The notes: generated by a model not told the origin, from the sequence alone. Shown: positions 1-12,903, numbered from the stretch's first letter. The stretch is 64,000 nt of DNA from Epichloe hybrida (GCA_019022495.1 JAFEKR010000002.1:2294001-2358000); one strand, 5' to 3'. Translations and numbers: made by a program.

Positions 1-2052
1 ACCACTACTTCGTACCGTCCGTCTAATAGTAGACTAGTAAGCCTCTCACTCCTCAGTAACCTGGCAAACCCATTCCACCAAAACCCTGGCAGGGGATTGT
101 TGACCATCACCGCTTGACGCAGGGCATCTAGCATGTCAACTTCCTGCATAAGCCATCCCAGTCTTCAAAAGAAATATTTGCACGCAGTTCTTTCATCTAT
201 CTTTCCATCTTTTGGCACACACCCATGATAGCCCGAGACCTTGAAATCTCCTAAATCTCACTTGCATCAGACATTTCGCCCTTTTTTTCCCGTGCCGCCT
301 TTGGTACGCACGCATTCTGTCCTTCAAAATCTGACCCTACTGCACGCCAATTGTGTCCATCGAAGCCGTCCTGAATCTGTCTAATCAGAGAGGGTGGATC
401 TCGAACCGTCGCTTCCATCATTACCGCATATTCTTACCGCTTGGCCTTCCTCACGGAGAGCTTCATTTCCCTCCCTGTGAATGATCTTAAGCAACAGCGG
501 AGAGCACGTTCATTGGTATTCTTGCTGTTCGCAAGTCAGAGTAGCTACATCAACGACTTCTGGATTATTGTTTTCCGGCAAGGGGGGAAGAAGGAGCTGA
601 TCGTGTAAGTCTGATGATGGTTAGATCCACCTGAAGTTTTCCCATGCTGCTCTTGACCCTCTTCTCCTTCCGTGCCAAGGGCGAGCGGTGTAAATGCGCG
701 CTACCTACCATGGCCAACCCATGGGCGCGAGCAGACTTGCTAATTAGCTTCAGTCAATAGACCATCGAACGGCAGCCACGAGTTGTAGGTATGTAACAAG
801 GACACACCATACAAAAGCACGTCTAAAAACTAGAAAAGACAGCAGAAGTGTCACGGTGGCATCTTCTGTAGCACTCACATTCGAAACTGGTCCACGTTCC
901 TCCCTTGATGCTAAGATTCCCGAAACCTGGCTTTCCCTGGAATTTCCTCCTCACTCAGCATCTACCATTCCTCCAATGAGACCAGCCTTCTATCGGACAT
1001 CCTAACCCATTACTGCTTCCCACGGCCACACGCTGCGCCAGTTCAAAGAAAATCAAGCCTGGAAGGGCAAGACAATCCACTTGGGTCATCCAGAGCGATC
1101 TTGGCTTCTTGGAATGCGAGTGCTCAGAATCGGGACTGTTCTGAGCCACTGCCAGGATCTCATCGTGCTGCCAGTAAGATGACCCCAGCCCGTCTGTTGT
1201 CTCACTCAAGCCCCCCTTCTGGGAGGGGAAAGAAGCAAACCCGCCCATGGACGTTCAACTGACAGGTCTCCGCAACATACATAGCAAAAGCATACACATT
1301 CACATTAGTCTAGGCCTGTACCGTTATCAAATCTCCGAAAGAGACCAAGCGCTTTCCTGAGGCAAGGTAGGCCCCTCTCGACTGACTGATTCTTGTCGGA
1401 TAAGACCTGGACGAGACCTGGTTTTAACAGACCTCACATCCACCTTTTCTACCCAAGACAGTGGTCGGAATTCTTCATCTGCTTGCTTCTCTCTTGCATC
1501 TTCGACTTACACCACGACTATTCAAGGAGCACCATTTGTCTGGAAGCTTCATGTGTGCTGCCAAGTTCCAGTTCCCTTCACACAAGCTTTTCGAAGTGAG
1601 TCGAAACCCCAGACCTTGTTCCAGCATCATCGCTTCCCCGAGAGTAAAGATACAGACTCTTCTCATCCACCGTCATGTTTTCTTTCCACCTCTATTCTGC
1701 ATCGTGTCTACTGCCCGTGCTCAGCTGGTGGACGTTTCAAACCACCCCTTTCTCTCTGTCTGATATCCTCAAACGAATACAATGACCTGAGCGTTAGTCA
1801 TTCATGAAGATCAGCAGCTAGACCTTTGGGGGGGGGGGGCATCAAAACCAGTCACCATCGCCACGATATCGGCCAAGACAAGACCGACTTGCTGACAACA
1901 ACCGAATCTAGCTGGGAGTCGACACCAAAACAATAATACTTGATCAGGAGGACGGACTCGAGTCTCCAAACACCCTCGCCCTCAAGTACGAAGAAGCTGC
2001 ACGGGCAGCCAGTGGAGGCTGTTCACGGAGGGCTTCCTCGCCATTCCTTGAC
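1..2052. other. Upstream region and possible long leader of medA
   Basis: No convincing coding region is visible on either strand. The small ORFs here (for example 955-1248 minus and 1461-1763 plus) have no recognisable domain and no gene-like splice pattern. The stretch is pyrimidine-rich in places, has a G-run at 1828-1839, and carries several short ATG-started ORFs before the medA start. MedA-type genes in other ascomycetes are transcribed with long leaders, so part of this is plausibly 5' UTR; that is inference. A GTAAGT motif near 605 could be a leader-intron donor, but I could not pair it confidently with an acceptor. Confidence 0.4.
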
Positions 2053-4342
2053 ATGGCAACCTACGGCGGCAAGGCCCAGCTGCCATCAGTGCCTGGTGAG
2101 TTTTTTTTTCCACTGTTGAAGCTTGTGGCAATCTGTGTCATTTGCACAGTACAATGGCGTACGAGAATAAGAAAGAGAGTTGAGCTACGTACGCAGTACA
2201 TGGCATAAGATGATGATGCCTGTAGACGCATGCCTTCCAGTAACGGAAGCATTGTCCGAGGAGCCAAGCTATAATACTTACCCCATGTCGCCGAGAACGA
2301 ACTATTCTAATGAGTTTACCTTGACAGGCTATGATGCGACACGATACCAAGAAGCAACATACGACCAATATCCGGCACAAAGTTTTCCATCGCAACAAAC
2401 GGAGAAATTCGCTCAACTGAATCAGCAGTCTTTTGCATCGAACAATGCCGTCGCTCAATATATCCCGACAGGGCCAACGGTACTCTCGTGCCAGCCCGCG
2501 TCTGGCATATTTGGAACTAAAGTGTTCTTGAAAATTTCTTCACAATATGACTTGTTTTCCATGTCTTCGGCTATGCCCTATTTCTCCATATATTTCGGCT
2601 CGGAAAAGGTGCCCGTGCAAGACATGGCCAGAGATGGCCAGGATGCCACGAGTTTCGTTTATTCGTGCAGTGTCGACGCTCCGCAGCTGATGGTCACGGG
2701 CTGCAGTGGTAGCAACGTGCCTTTATCACTAGTTGTTGAAGGCCCATCTGGAGAGGAGATGTCGCGGACGGGTGCAGGGTCTTTTCAGTATCTGGACGGG
2801 TCTGGGGATGACATCACGCGGACGAACAAGGTCCCCAAGCACGAAACCGCGGCAGCTGGACCCCGGATTGATCAGGCGAGCGCATCGCCAAAAACTGTTC
2901 ACAGTCATTTGCAGCCGGATGTGTCTACAAATAGCTACGACTATCCGTCACAGCAAGGCCAATACGCAAACACTTTTCCCCAAGGCAACGGCGACATGAT
3001 TACAACGTATAGGAGCAGCAGTTTTGCGGAACCGCACTACCGACGGCCCGCCCCATCGTGGAGCGGGTTCGGCGGTGGGCCACTGGGAGGCACAGGCACA
3101 GGCACGAGGAGCTCCATGGATCATCACTCAGCAATGAGCAGCGGGAGCGGCGGGCGACCGAGTCTGACGCCACTGCCGATGCCATCGTCGGGAAGCAGCG
3201 GTACTCCCCAGCTCATCCGCACCAGCACCATCGCCAACGGCGCCGGAAGCAATGGCTCGTATCACCCCGTTTCTCTCTACTCGAGCAAGGCCATCTTGAA
3301 AATAAATGGAAAACTTGATACCATGGCCGAGAACTGGACCCAGGAGGAATGGGACAATCGTCGGCGAATCGTCATGTTCCGCAAATCGCAAACGGGCTCA
3401 ACCCTCACGGCGAATTTCAGGGCTGTGCCCGTCAACGAACGTCCCCCCAACAGCATCTGCGTCTCATGCATTTGGTGGGCCGAAAAGGGCGACTGCTATG
3501 TCACCTCGGTTGATACCATTCACCTGCTCGAGCAACTCGTTGCGGCGCCCAACCGGTTCAGCGTCGAGGAGAAGAATCGAATCCGCCGCAACTTGGAAGG
3601 CTTTCACCCGCTCACGGTTTCCAAAGCCAAGGCCGACAGCGAGGAGTTCTTCAAGATCATCATGGGATTCCCCAACCCGAAACCTCGCAATATCGAGAAG
3701 GACGTCAAGGTGTTCCCGTGGAAGATCCTGGAGCCCGCTCTGAAGAAGATTATTGGCAAGTACAGTGCCAGCCCCAGCAGCACACTCCCACCAAGCAGCT
3801 TGATGAACCCAGTGAGTGCTGCGCCGTACGCGCCGCTGCCAACACCGCCTGGTCATGGCATGGCATCGCAACAGAGTCTGCCCCCACAGCACGGAGATGC
3901 TCACAACCAGTACTCGGTGCACTCGGGCCACCATGAGCCGATGCCATCTCCTCGATCTCTGTCAGGTTCGCAGCCCGCGTGGACTCCTTACACGACGGCC
4001 CCGGCATATGCATCATCAGCACGCACCCTCAGCCCTGCCGGCCGCCATCATCATCATCATAGCCCACATCAAAATCACCATGCGCCGCCCATGCGTATCA
4101 ATACAAATCCTTTGCCTGCTGTGACCACATATGACACACGCAACGTGTCCACTGCCGGATACAGCTCAAGCGGCTTACACACGCCCATTAGTCAACACCC
4201 ATCATCTACCGCGACACCGCCGCGCTGGGACAGTCAGTCTGGCGGATACTCGGACACTTATCCAAGCCTGACCTCCCACCATCCGTCCGGTCCTTCAGTC
4301 TACAGCACAGGTGGTTACGGGGACGGAGCTCCTCGTGCTTAA
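2053..4342 (+). CDS. medA: MedA-type developmental regulator
   Basis: Nuclear transcription-factor-like protein of the MedA/Ren1/Acr1 family, which controls conidiophore development and adhesion in other ascomycetes. I place the start at 2053: a 43-nt first exon (2053-2095), then an intron 2096-2327 with GTGAGT donor, TTCTAAT branch site and ACAG acceptor, then one exon to the TAA at 4342. This gives 685 aa. The unspliced ORF beginning at 2180 reads through the intron and is not the real start. Residues about 55-175 hold an IPT-like segment (the 'VLSCQPASGIFGTKVF' start). Residues about 337-490 are the conserved fungal block with 'NWTQEEWDNRRRIV' and 'FPWKILEPALKKIIGKY'. The C-terminal 190 residues are Pro/Ser/His-rich and disordered, with a run of five His. 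Family assignment is firm; the role in this organism is inferred. Confidence 0.87.
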
Positions 4343-6022
4343 CATGTACCCATCTACGGTCAAACCAGCCGACTGTCAGAAACCAGGACGTCAGCACGAG
4401 CATCTCCTTGTGCATGGCAACGAGAAGAGCAAGATTTTCTGGTTGAATGATTCAGACTCATGACCAGAAGAGTCCTCTTGAGCATGATTCGGGACTGGGA
4501 GAAAAGAGTCATGTGGCGGTGGTGTAGCCAATTACATCCTCAGCCCACACACACACACACACACACACACACCCTCTCCATTGCTGTATTGCTGTCCTGT
4601 CTCGGCTTCATCCGATAGCCAGCGAGCTTCTCAATGCTGATATTCTTATGATTGATTCAGCCTCGCGCATCGTGTGAATTTTCTTCGGCACTTTCCATTT
4701 TCAAAGACATAGCTTACATGTCTATTTTTGTTACATGAGCGTGGTTTTTTTTTCCTTTTTTTTTCCACCATTTTCTCCGCTATCATCATCTATCTGCCAG
4801 GCTACACTGCAAGCCGTCTTGGTTTGCTTCTTGATCTGGGCCCTTCCTCTTCTCTATTCCTCCTTCCAAGAATCAGCATATATATATACCCCTTTAGGTG
4901 CGCATCAAACTTTGTATTTTTTTTTCCTCCTCGACTGCAAGTGTCTTTACGACGGGTGCGTCCTGGTGCGATGTTTTAGACAGTCGTCCAACTTTGGGAT
5001 GTCTGACTTTGTTTCTGATGATTACTTCATCTCTCATCTGTATGCATCAGAAGGGTGCAATTTTCATATCTCGTCACGGAAAGAGAAGGAACCTGGCATG
5101 AAACCAACTGTGATGTCTTGGTGTGTGTTGAGAAGCAAGGTGTTGCGGAATATCATTCATGACTGGGAAATGTGGGACACGCGACGAGCAAACGGATCAT
5201 GTTAATATCAAGCTGTTAATAATAATGCCACTTCTTCTCCAAGTCGAAATTTTCCTGCCGTTCTGTCCCCCTTTGCAGAGCAAGACCAGAAATAGCAAGA
5301 GCCCGCAAACAAGTTCCGTCACTAATATCGTGAATGGCTCCCTCCTCAGGAGGGAAAAGAACGGCGACGGGGGTGCAACACTACCCGCATGTTCTGGAGC
5401 ATCCCTGCACTACGGGGGGAATGAAACGGCGCAGATATTTCTGCTGGGACACATTCTATCACGTCTCGGACATGAGCCGATGCTCGTTTGTCTTGAAAGG
5501 GGAGTCGCGGTTCCGCGGATGCTACTACGGAGTATGAGATGAGGGGGGGGAACATGCTTTGCGGAGATTGTGCGATTCATTATAATATCCTTCAATGGGA
5601 TTGGTCACCGCTGGCCGGGGAAAACAGGAAAACTCGGTACATGGCGAGATTTGTGACCCCCTTGCCGCAGTTATCCGCAAGTGTTATTGTCAAGGCCCTG
5701 GTGTTATCATGTCCACCTCCAGAATCCGGGGGAAGCCGAGAAGTGGAAATCAAATCTGGCCAGAAAACCCTTCTTCTGGCCGCTGATGACCAACATGCAT
5801 TGGCGGCTTGGCGTTTGGCGTGGGACCAACAAAAATAAAGCCCGTCAACAAAACTCCTCCCCCCCACCAGACCCTGGTCTGACCAACACAACACAACCCC
5901 CCCCCCCATCGACTTTTTCCCGTTCTCCTTCCGGTTTCCGCTTCGTCTCGCCTTCGCCTCGTGCCACGACCGACTTGTCGCAAAGATCAAAGATCCAACA
6001 AGTCTGAAAAGCTGGAACGGAC
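4343..6022. other. Intergenic: medA 3' region and carbonic anhydrase promoter
   Basis: No gene recognised. It holds a (CA)n microsatellite at 4546-4572, long T tracts (4746-4765, 4917-4927), a TACGGAGTA motif at 5526-5534 and polypyrimidine runs (5861-5908) just before the carbonic anhydrase start. The ORFs here are short and lack domains. Confidence 0.5.
4546..4572. repeat. (CA)n microsatellite
   Basis: Uninterrupted CA dinucleotide run in the presumed 3' UTR or downstream region of medA. Confidence 0.9.
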
Positions 6023-7048
6023 ATGCTCCACGCCCGCCTCGCCAGCTCCAGCGCCAGCGCCAGCCTGCGCTCGTCCGTCCGCGTAGGACCCCGAATCCAG
6101 CTACTGCCGCTCCGCGCCTCGGCGTCCCCTTCTCGCTCTCGATTTGCCAGCAGCAGCAGCAGCGGCGGCAGTTCCTGCTGCTGCGGCGGCGGCAACCACA
6201 AATACCACCACAACCACCCGTCTTCATCTGCTGCTGCCCCTCGGTCCACATCATCACCATCGACATCACCATCGACACCAACATCAACGTCTCCCCCGAA
6301 AACAAGAACCAAATCAAAAAAATCAATCTACCTCTCCCCCTTCGACATGTCCTCGTCCGAAGCCCCCCCTCCCCCCCCCGCCGAACTCTCCAAATACCTC
6401 GCCCAAACCCACGACCGGCTCTTCGACAACAACCGCGCCTGGGCCGCCGCCAAAGCCACCACCGACCCAGGCTACTTCGCCAAGCTCTCGGCCGGCCAGA
6501 GCCCCGAATACCTCTGGATCGGCTGCTCCGACTCGCGCATCCCCGCCGAGCAGATCGCCGGCCTCGAGCCCGGCGAGGCCTTCATCCACCGCAACATCGC
6601 CAACCTCGTCTGCAACACGGACCTCAACGTCATGAGCGTCATCAACTACGCCGTCCGCCACCTCGGCGTCAAGCACATCATCGTCTGCGGCCACTACGGC
6701 TGCGGCGGCGTCAAGGCCGCCATGACCCCGCGGGACCTCGGCCTCCTGAACCCGTGGCTGCGTAACATCCGCGACGTCTACAGGCTGCACGAGGAGGAGC
6801 TCGACGCCCTTGCCGCCGCCGACGACGACGACGCCCGCTACGACCGCCTCGTCGAGCTCAACGTCGAGGAGCAGTGCCGCAACATTGTCAAGACGGCTGC
6901 TGTCCAGCAGAGCTACGCCAAGAACCAGTACCCCATTGTCCACGGCTGGGTCTTTGGCTTCCACGACGGCCTGCTCAAGGACCTCAAGATTGATTTCGAG
7001 GCCATGCTCGCCAAGGTGCAGAAGATTTACAACCTTGCCGAGGCCTGA
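6023..7048 (+). CDS. Beta-class carbonic anhydrase, probably dual-targeted
   Basis: Zinc enzyme that interconverts CO2 and bicarbonate. One exon, 341 aa. The zinc site is clear: C168 in CSDSR, with D170 and R172 as the Asp-Arg dyad, then H224 and C227 in CGHYGCGG. The beta-CA domain spans about 120-335, the usual size for the family. The first 108 residues are extra: an Arg/Ser-rich, acid-poor start (MLHARLASSS...) that looks like a mitochondrial presequence, then a low-complexity Ser/Pro/Thr linker with a short Cys run. An in-frame ATG at 6347 (M109, MSSSEAPP) sits directly before the enzyme domain and would give a cytosolic form of 233 aa. Fungal beta-CAs are known in both compartments; dual initiation here is inference. 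The 3' side carries a long A-run from 7051. Confidence 0.93.
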   Translation: MLHARLASSSASASLRSSVRVGPRIQLLPLRASASPSRSRFASSSSSGGSSCCCGGGNHKYHHNHPSSSAAAPRSTSSPSTSPSTPTSTSPPKTRTKSKKSIYLSPFDMSSSEAPPPPPAELSKYLAQTHDRLFDNNRAWAAAKATTDPGYFAKLSAGQSPEYLWIGCSDSRIPAEQIAGLEPGEAFIHRNIANLVCNTDLNVMSVINYAVRHLGVKHIIVCGHYGCGGVKAAMTPRDLGLLNPWLRNIRDVYRLHEEELDALAAADDDDARYDRLVELNVEEQCRNIVKTAAVQQSYAKNQYPIVHGWVFGFHDGLLKDLKIDFEAMLAKVQKIYNLAEA

Positions 7049-7717
7049 ATGAAAAAAAAAAAAAAAAAAAAGTGCTCGCTCCCTTGTTCTTTTCCTGCCT
7101 GCATACCATGGCAATGGCATGGCGTAGACGTAGACGAAGACGAAGAATGGAAATGGTCGGGAGGCGCTGTTGATTTTGCGACAAATCTTGTGGCGGCCGA
7201 GTCGCACCCCATGTCGAGGAGCGCGGCTTTTTTTTTTTTTTTTTTTTTTTTTTTTGGTTAGGTTGCGTTACTTTGTATTGTTCAAGGGTGCATGCAGATT
7301 AAGGCTGCGTTATGCAGCAGCATGAACTTGCGAGTTACGTGGTGTCGATGAGGTTATGCATCGTGGCGAGAGCAAATGTTCATTTGTCACTCTACATACG
7401 TATGAATTAGTCTTATTATACCTTATAGCCGTGTGACTAGTATTTGTGCCATTGATTAGTACTACTACGCAGTCATCGGTCTTGTTGACCCATCCTGTCT
7501 GGAACTTCTTTTGTTCCCATGAGTCTGATATCAAGCCGCTAAAAAAATAAAAATAAAAACCTCCCAAAAAGATGAATTGTTCATAAATCATGCTCATCTC
7601 ATATGCTCAGATTCCTTCTCTTTTCTGTTCTTTTTTAAAAAAAAAAATTTGCGAAACAGTTATTTCATGAATATAGAAACACTTCTTGCCTTTCTCTTCT
7701 ACAGCGACAGCAATAGT
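7049..7717. other. Convergent intergenic region
   Basis: Lies between the 3' ends of the carbonic anhydrase and ENA genes. It contains an A-run (about 7051-7070) and a long T-run (about 7229-7255), and is otherwise A+T-rich with no gene. Confidence 0.6.
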
Positions 7718-10700
7718 TTAAACTTGCTCCGCGCCTTGTACAGGACCTTGGGCTCCCCGCGATGAACTGTACTTGGACATGGAGTCACCAGTGTCCTTTC
7801 GTGAAAACGATGCCCACGTCTTGAAGCTCGACATGGACATGGTCTTGCGGAACTTGGGACCTTGATCATCAGGGCCTCCTCCTCCTCCTCCCCCTCCCTG
7901 TCCCCAGGCGCCTCGCTGAACGGCACGATCCTCGAGGAGATGTAGTCTTCTCTTGACGAGTTTCCATCCCTCGATGCCGGCAACAAAGATGATGGTGAAG
8001 CCCGCGGCCAGCGCCCATTCCCAAGTAATCCCCTTGTGCTTGAAGAACTTTGTGTTGACCACGGGGATATACACAACAGGGAACACGGACAGCGCGCCGA
8101 TAATGACGGACCAGAACAGGAAGCGGTTCGCATACAAGTCCTTGAAAACGGGCACCTTGCTGTCGTCATCAGGGTTGAGGTGGAACATGGATCGCCGCAA
8201 GCTCTTGAATTCCCAGGCCGCGATGAGAATCAGCCACGTCAGTTCGGCAAAGGTGGCAGCGCGAGCGCGGAACACAGCGTTGCATGCGTCGGTGTATTCG
8301 GTGTTGCAGTTGATGCCGAGGTCTCCATTGTTGGCGCCGTAGATGATGATGCAGAAAGTGCACATGGTGCATGCACCCATGATGATGCCGTAAACGATCA
8401 TGTCGACGATGATCTGGTTGGTGAATACACCACGTCGCTTGTCTTGCGGTGGCTTGCGCATGACATCCTGTGCGGCGGCTTCTCTACCCAGTCCAAAGGC
8501 AGGGAACGACGAGGTGACCATGTTGATCCAGATGATCTGGAGAGGCGAGACGGGGAAGACGGAGAAGCCGGAGCTGTCGATGAAGCCAAGACCGGCAATC
8601 AAGAGGATGACCTCGCCCACGTTGGAGGTGAGCAGATGCAGCACAAACTTCTGGATGTTGTCAAACATGCGCCGTCCCTCGCGGATGGCGGACACGATCG
8701 AGTTGAACTTGTCATCGGTGAGCACGATTTTGGAGGCAGACTTGGCGACATCAGACCCAGAGCCCATCGCAATTCCGACATCAGCACGAGACAGGGATGG
8801 CGCGTCATTCACACCATCACCAGTCATGGCCATGAAAGCTCCTCGTCGTCGGAGAGCTTCGATCATCCGGGTCTTGGTATCTGGAGCGCAGCGAGCAATC
8901 ACGAGTGGCAGCTCCTCAAGGGCGTCGATCTCCGCATCCGTCATCTTATCGAATTCCGTCGCTTTCTGGACAATGGATTGGGCAACCTGGCCGGGGAGAA
9001 CACCTAGGTTCTTGGGGATGATACCAACTTCCTTGGCAATGGCCTTGGCAGTCTCGGGGTGATCTCCAGTGAGCATGTGAACCTTGATACCAGCTTGAGA
9101 ACACTCTCCAATGGACGGTTTAGTCTCGCGACGGGGCGGATCGTAGATTCCGGCAAGTCCGAGAAGAACGAGGTCTCGTTCGACGTCGTTGCGGAGTGCC
9201 TCATCTTCCTCGGCAGAAGTAGACTTCTTGGAGACAAATCTGCCATCCCAAGGACGATACGCAACGGCGAGGACGCGCTGACCCTGAGAGGCGAGAGAGT
9301 TCATCTGGTCCAGAACGGTTTCCTTCAAGTCTTCCGAGATTGGCTGTCGGTCAGCCCCAGTTCCAACGTGGGAGCACAAGTCGAGAACACGCTCGACGGC
9401 GCCTTTTGTGAACACCATGCTGTTCTCCGTCTCGATGATGGAGCCGCTTTCACCTCGGGGCGCGTCATATATGACGGACATGCGCTTGATGGAGCTGTCA
9501 AAGGGAAATTCGGAAAGCTGCTTCCAGCCTTTGCCTTCGAGAGTCTTCTTGCCCTGATTAAATCGATGAGCAAACACCTGGAGAGCAATCTCGGTGGGCT
9601 CGCCAGTGGTCTGCCACTTCTCCTCCTCATCGTCGTAACGGACAGTGGCAAGGTTGCAAAGGGCCGTCGACAGGAGAAAAGCCTGAAGTTCGTCCGTCAT
9701 TTCAGTTTCAGGCTCCACCTCAGCCTGTTTCTCGGGTACCCTGGGGTTTAATTTCTCCTCGGGGACGTCAAACTTCAGAACAGCAGCGCTACGTTCTCTG
9801 TCGTAGTCGCGCTTGTGCTCTTCCTTTTCGGCGACGGGCTCGTCCTTGTTTTGGGAGTAGGTGACTCGACCCTTGGTTGGGTCGTTCGGCTTCTGTGAAT
9901 CTCGCACAGTATAGATGTGTGACGAGGGAATCCAAGCCTTGCGGACAATCATGGCTCCCTCTGTCAAGGTGCCAGTCTTATCCGAGCAGATATTGGTCAC
10001 ACCTCCCAAAGCCTCAAGAGCCGACAGGTCACGAACCACGACGTTGGCCTTTCGCATGACGGTCACAGCAACGACCATGGTGATTGTCAAAACACTAGTG
10101 TCCAAGCAATTAGTAAATCGCCAAGAAGAATTGGAGATCCCGGGGACGGACGGAATGTGAAGTATACTTACGCAACCAGAGATTCGGGAATGATGGCGAT
10201 ACCAAGAGATGTGGCGTAAATGATGACTTCGTTTCGTAGATCAAAGTGGTTGACGCCAAACACGACCATGGCGAGAATGATTGCACAGCCAAGCAAGACA
10301 TATGCCAACGCGGACAGCTTTCGTTGCAGCGGAGTGCCTTCTGTTAGACCGAGGAACTTGCCAATGATGTCGTACGTTCGCTTCGTCAAACCCACGACGG
10401 GCTGTTTCTTTCCATATTTGCGCCAATTCATGGAGCGGCCGGCTTTGCGCTGCTTCTTTGAGGTGGACGCGGCAATTTTTCCGACTTCCGTGACCATGCC
10501 AGTAGCAGTAACGATACCACGGCCTCTGCCTTTTCGGACAACGGTCGTGGCGTAGGCCATGTTGACTCGGTCGCCAATGCCAACTTCTTCTTCAGTAGCG
10601 GCAGGCTTCTCGGCCCCTGGGGCGACGATGTCATTTTCCGAGATTTTCTCGACGGGGATAGATTCGCCGGTAAGTTGACCTTCTTCACATGCGAGATTCA

Positions 10701-11286
10701 TGGCCTCGAACATTCGAAGGTCTGCTGGTACAGTGTCACCCATCTTGAGTAGCACAATGTCTCCGGGCACAACATCCGGGCTATCATCACAGGGTCAGTC
10801 GCGGTCCCTTTTTTTCCCCTTTCCCCCCCCTTTTTTTTCCTTTTATTCCCATGCATGTTCTCCGATAAAAGGGCCCAAAACTTACTTTGAAATAACTTGT
10901 GTTTTACCATCTCGGAGGACCATGGCACTGGGCGAGGACAGAGCACGTAGAGCGTCCATGCGCTTCTCAGCGCGATACTCCTGCCAGAAACCAATGGTCA
11001 CGTTAAGAACGATGACGAAGACGAGCACGCCGCCTTCAATGTAATCCTTGATGCCAAAGCTCAGAGCCATGGCCAACGCCAGCACGATGATCATGGCATT
11101 GAGAATCTGTTTGGTCAAGATCTTGTACCATGGGATTCCCTCGCCCACGTCCAGCTCATTTTTGGGATATTTCTGCTGCAGCTCATTGACTTGGGCTGAC
11201 GTCAGACCTTTATCAATGTCGGTATTGAGAGCCTTTGCCGTCTCCTCTACGGAAAGGAGGAACGGGTGCTGTGGAAATTCGGCCAT
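7718..11286 (-). CDS. ENA1: ENA-type Na+/K+-exporting P-type ATPase (P2D)
   Basis: Plasma-membrane pump that exports Na+ (or K+) at the cost of ATP and gives salt and alkaline tolerance. Three exons on the minus strand: 11286-10886, 10780-10172 and 10094-7718 (introns 10781-10885 and 10095-10171), 1128 aa. In order: N-terminal cation-ATPase domain ('HPFLLSVEETAKALNTD'), first membrane pair, actuator domain with LTGES, the fourth membrane helix with IPESLVAVLT (the ENA form, not the PEGLP of Ca2+ pumps), phosphorylation motif ICSDKTGTLTEGAM with D375, hinge MTGDGVNDAPS, and four to six C-terminal helices. The C-terminal tail is unusual in having a run of eight Gly followed by a Ser-rich stretch. 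The second intron falls within the M4 motif. Convergent with the carbonic anhydrase gene. Confidence 0.95.
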
Positions 11287-12903
11287 TGTGGAAAGATGGA
11301 CAGTGAGGAGTAGACGTCAAGCAAATGGAGATCGGTTATTACGGTTGGGGGGGGGGGGGGTGCATGTCGATATAAGTAGTTGCGAATCTTCATTGGAATC
11401 CTCCGCGGTTACGTCTTCGACATCTCGTATCATGGATGAAAACTGAAGAGGCGTCGCCAAGAGGAAGGGCTTGTTCAAAACGTGGGGCTGTTGAGGTTTC
11501 TCACACACGAAAGTGCTTGGCATAACCTCCATCTTCGAATGACTGGCACAGCAGAACTTCCTTGAGTGGCATGGTGCAGGTTGTGGCGTGGCGTGCAAGT
11601 TCCAGGCGGACCGTCTCCGGAATAGATGCGCGGCGATGTTGGTCAATGGTGGGTCGCATAATCATCTAATCATCATCGTACGGATGGCAAGAAAGCTTTC
11701 TACTGTTTGCAATGCCAAGACCTTGGGTGGGCTGAACGGGCTGAACGCAGTGCAAGATGCCCATGAGGCGCGCGCAAGGGGGGCATCGGTGGCATCGGTG
11801 GGGAGGAGAAACAGCCGTGATGCCTGTCAATGCCATGCAGTCAGTCAGTTCTGGTATGACGAAATTGTTACTCCGTACATGGACGGATTCTGCAAGCTGC
11901 TCGCCTACCTGTCAAAGGAGATTGTGTCTGATGAAGCAATGTGAATGAATGGAGAGATGGAGAGAGCCAAGAACTACTCCGCAGCATCCGCAGAATAAGT
12001 TGGGACTGGCAGGGAAGGGGTGACGCCGGCTAGCCTCTCTGGGTCTGCACGCGGAACCACTAGCTGCCCACGAGCACTATTGGCGCCAAGACAGCCGCCA
12101 AGAGCCGCCAAGACAGCCGCCAGAGCAGGCAGGCAAGAGCGACAGACGGGAGAAAAAAATCCCCCCCCTCGCTATGTACGGAACACAAACTACAACTACC
12201 GAACACTTGCTATTCCGGACTCGACGCAGCAGTTCGTCATTAACAGACAAGCATCGTATGCGATGGCGCCCAGACATGATCCACCGAGGCCGGCCACATT
12301 GCCTCTGTCGTCGCTTATCAATTTTGCTTGCCAAGAAGATGTCCGCGCTAGCGTAGCTGCCAAGGCGCGTCACTGGAAGGATGAGCCTAGTACATACATA
12401 TGTACATTAGGGGCCGTGAGTTTTAAGGTTAATTTAATTCAATTCTTGCTGGGCCAGTCCCGGGCTTCCTTCCTCTGCGCCTGCAACCCCAGTGGGCCAG
12501 TGGACAAGCAAGTTCCAGAGGCTTCGGTGGGCATCAGGGGATTCTAACCCCTCTGTATTGGTGGCGCCTCTCTCTGCCGCATGCTTCCCCCATCCCATCA
12601 GCCTACAACTGTAGTTAAGCCAACGTCATTATCAACGTGTTTCGCCGTGTGAGACCACAAACCCTATGAACCCATGGCCCCGAGGGTTCCAGTTCAAGTC
12701 GTCAGTTTCACATGTTCTTCCACGTTGCCGTCGCACACAATCACACGAGGCACGGTGATGCCCCACTCCCGGACGGACGGCTCACCCTGCTGCTATTGCT
12801 ATGTACAGCCCTGGACGGATGGATGGCATCATGTGAAGTCGTGCTTTTCTTTCCTTTTTCTCCTTCTAGTCCCCAACAAGTTCGTCAGACCGGTCCCCAT
12901 CCC
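11287..12903. other. Intergenic: ENA upstream region
   Basis: No supported gene. A G-run lies at 11347-11360 just upstream of the ENA start, and a TACTCCGTA motif at 11869-11877. The 118-aa ORF at 11588-11944 and the ORFs at 12020-12547 and 12674-13129 have no recognisable domains, and part of the last overlaps the glucanase gene antisense. I read this as promoter and 3' flank. Confidence 0.5.

Noticed and set aside
5592..6326. 244-aa minus-strand ORF over the carbonic anhydrase start
   Set aside because: Antisense shadow of low-complexity, G+C-rich coding DNA; no domain.
6323..7207. 294-aa minus-strand ORF across the carbonic anhydrase domain
   Set aside because: Val/Gly/Asp-rich mirror of the real gene, as expected from third-position G+C bias.
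8036..9007. 323-aa plus-strand ORF within ENA
   Set aside because: Antisense to a certain P-type ATPase exon; no recognisable family.
11588..11944. 118-aa plus-strand ORF upstream of ENA
   Set aside because: No domain, poor codon character, and it lies in the likely promoter of ENA.
12515..12560. tRNA-like T arm on the minus strand (AGGGG-TTAGAAT-CCCCT)
   Set aside because: The loop lacks the invariant TTC, and I find no matching acceptor, D or anticodon arms.
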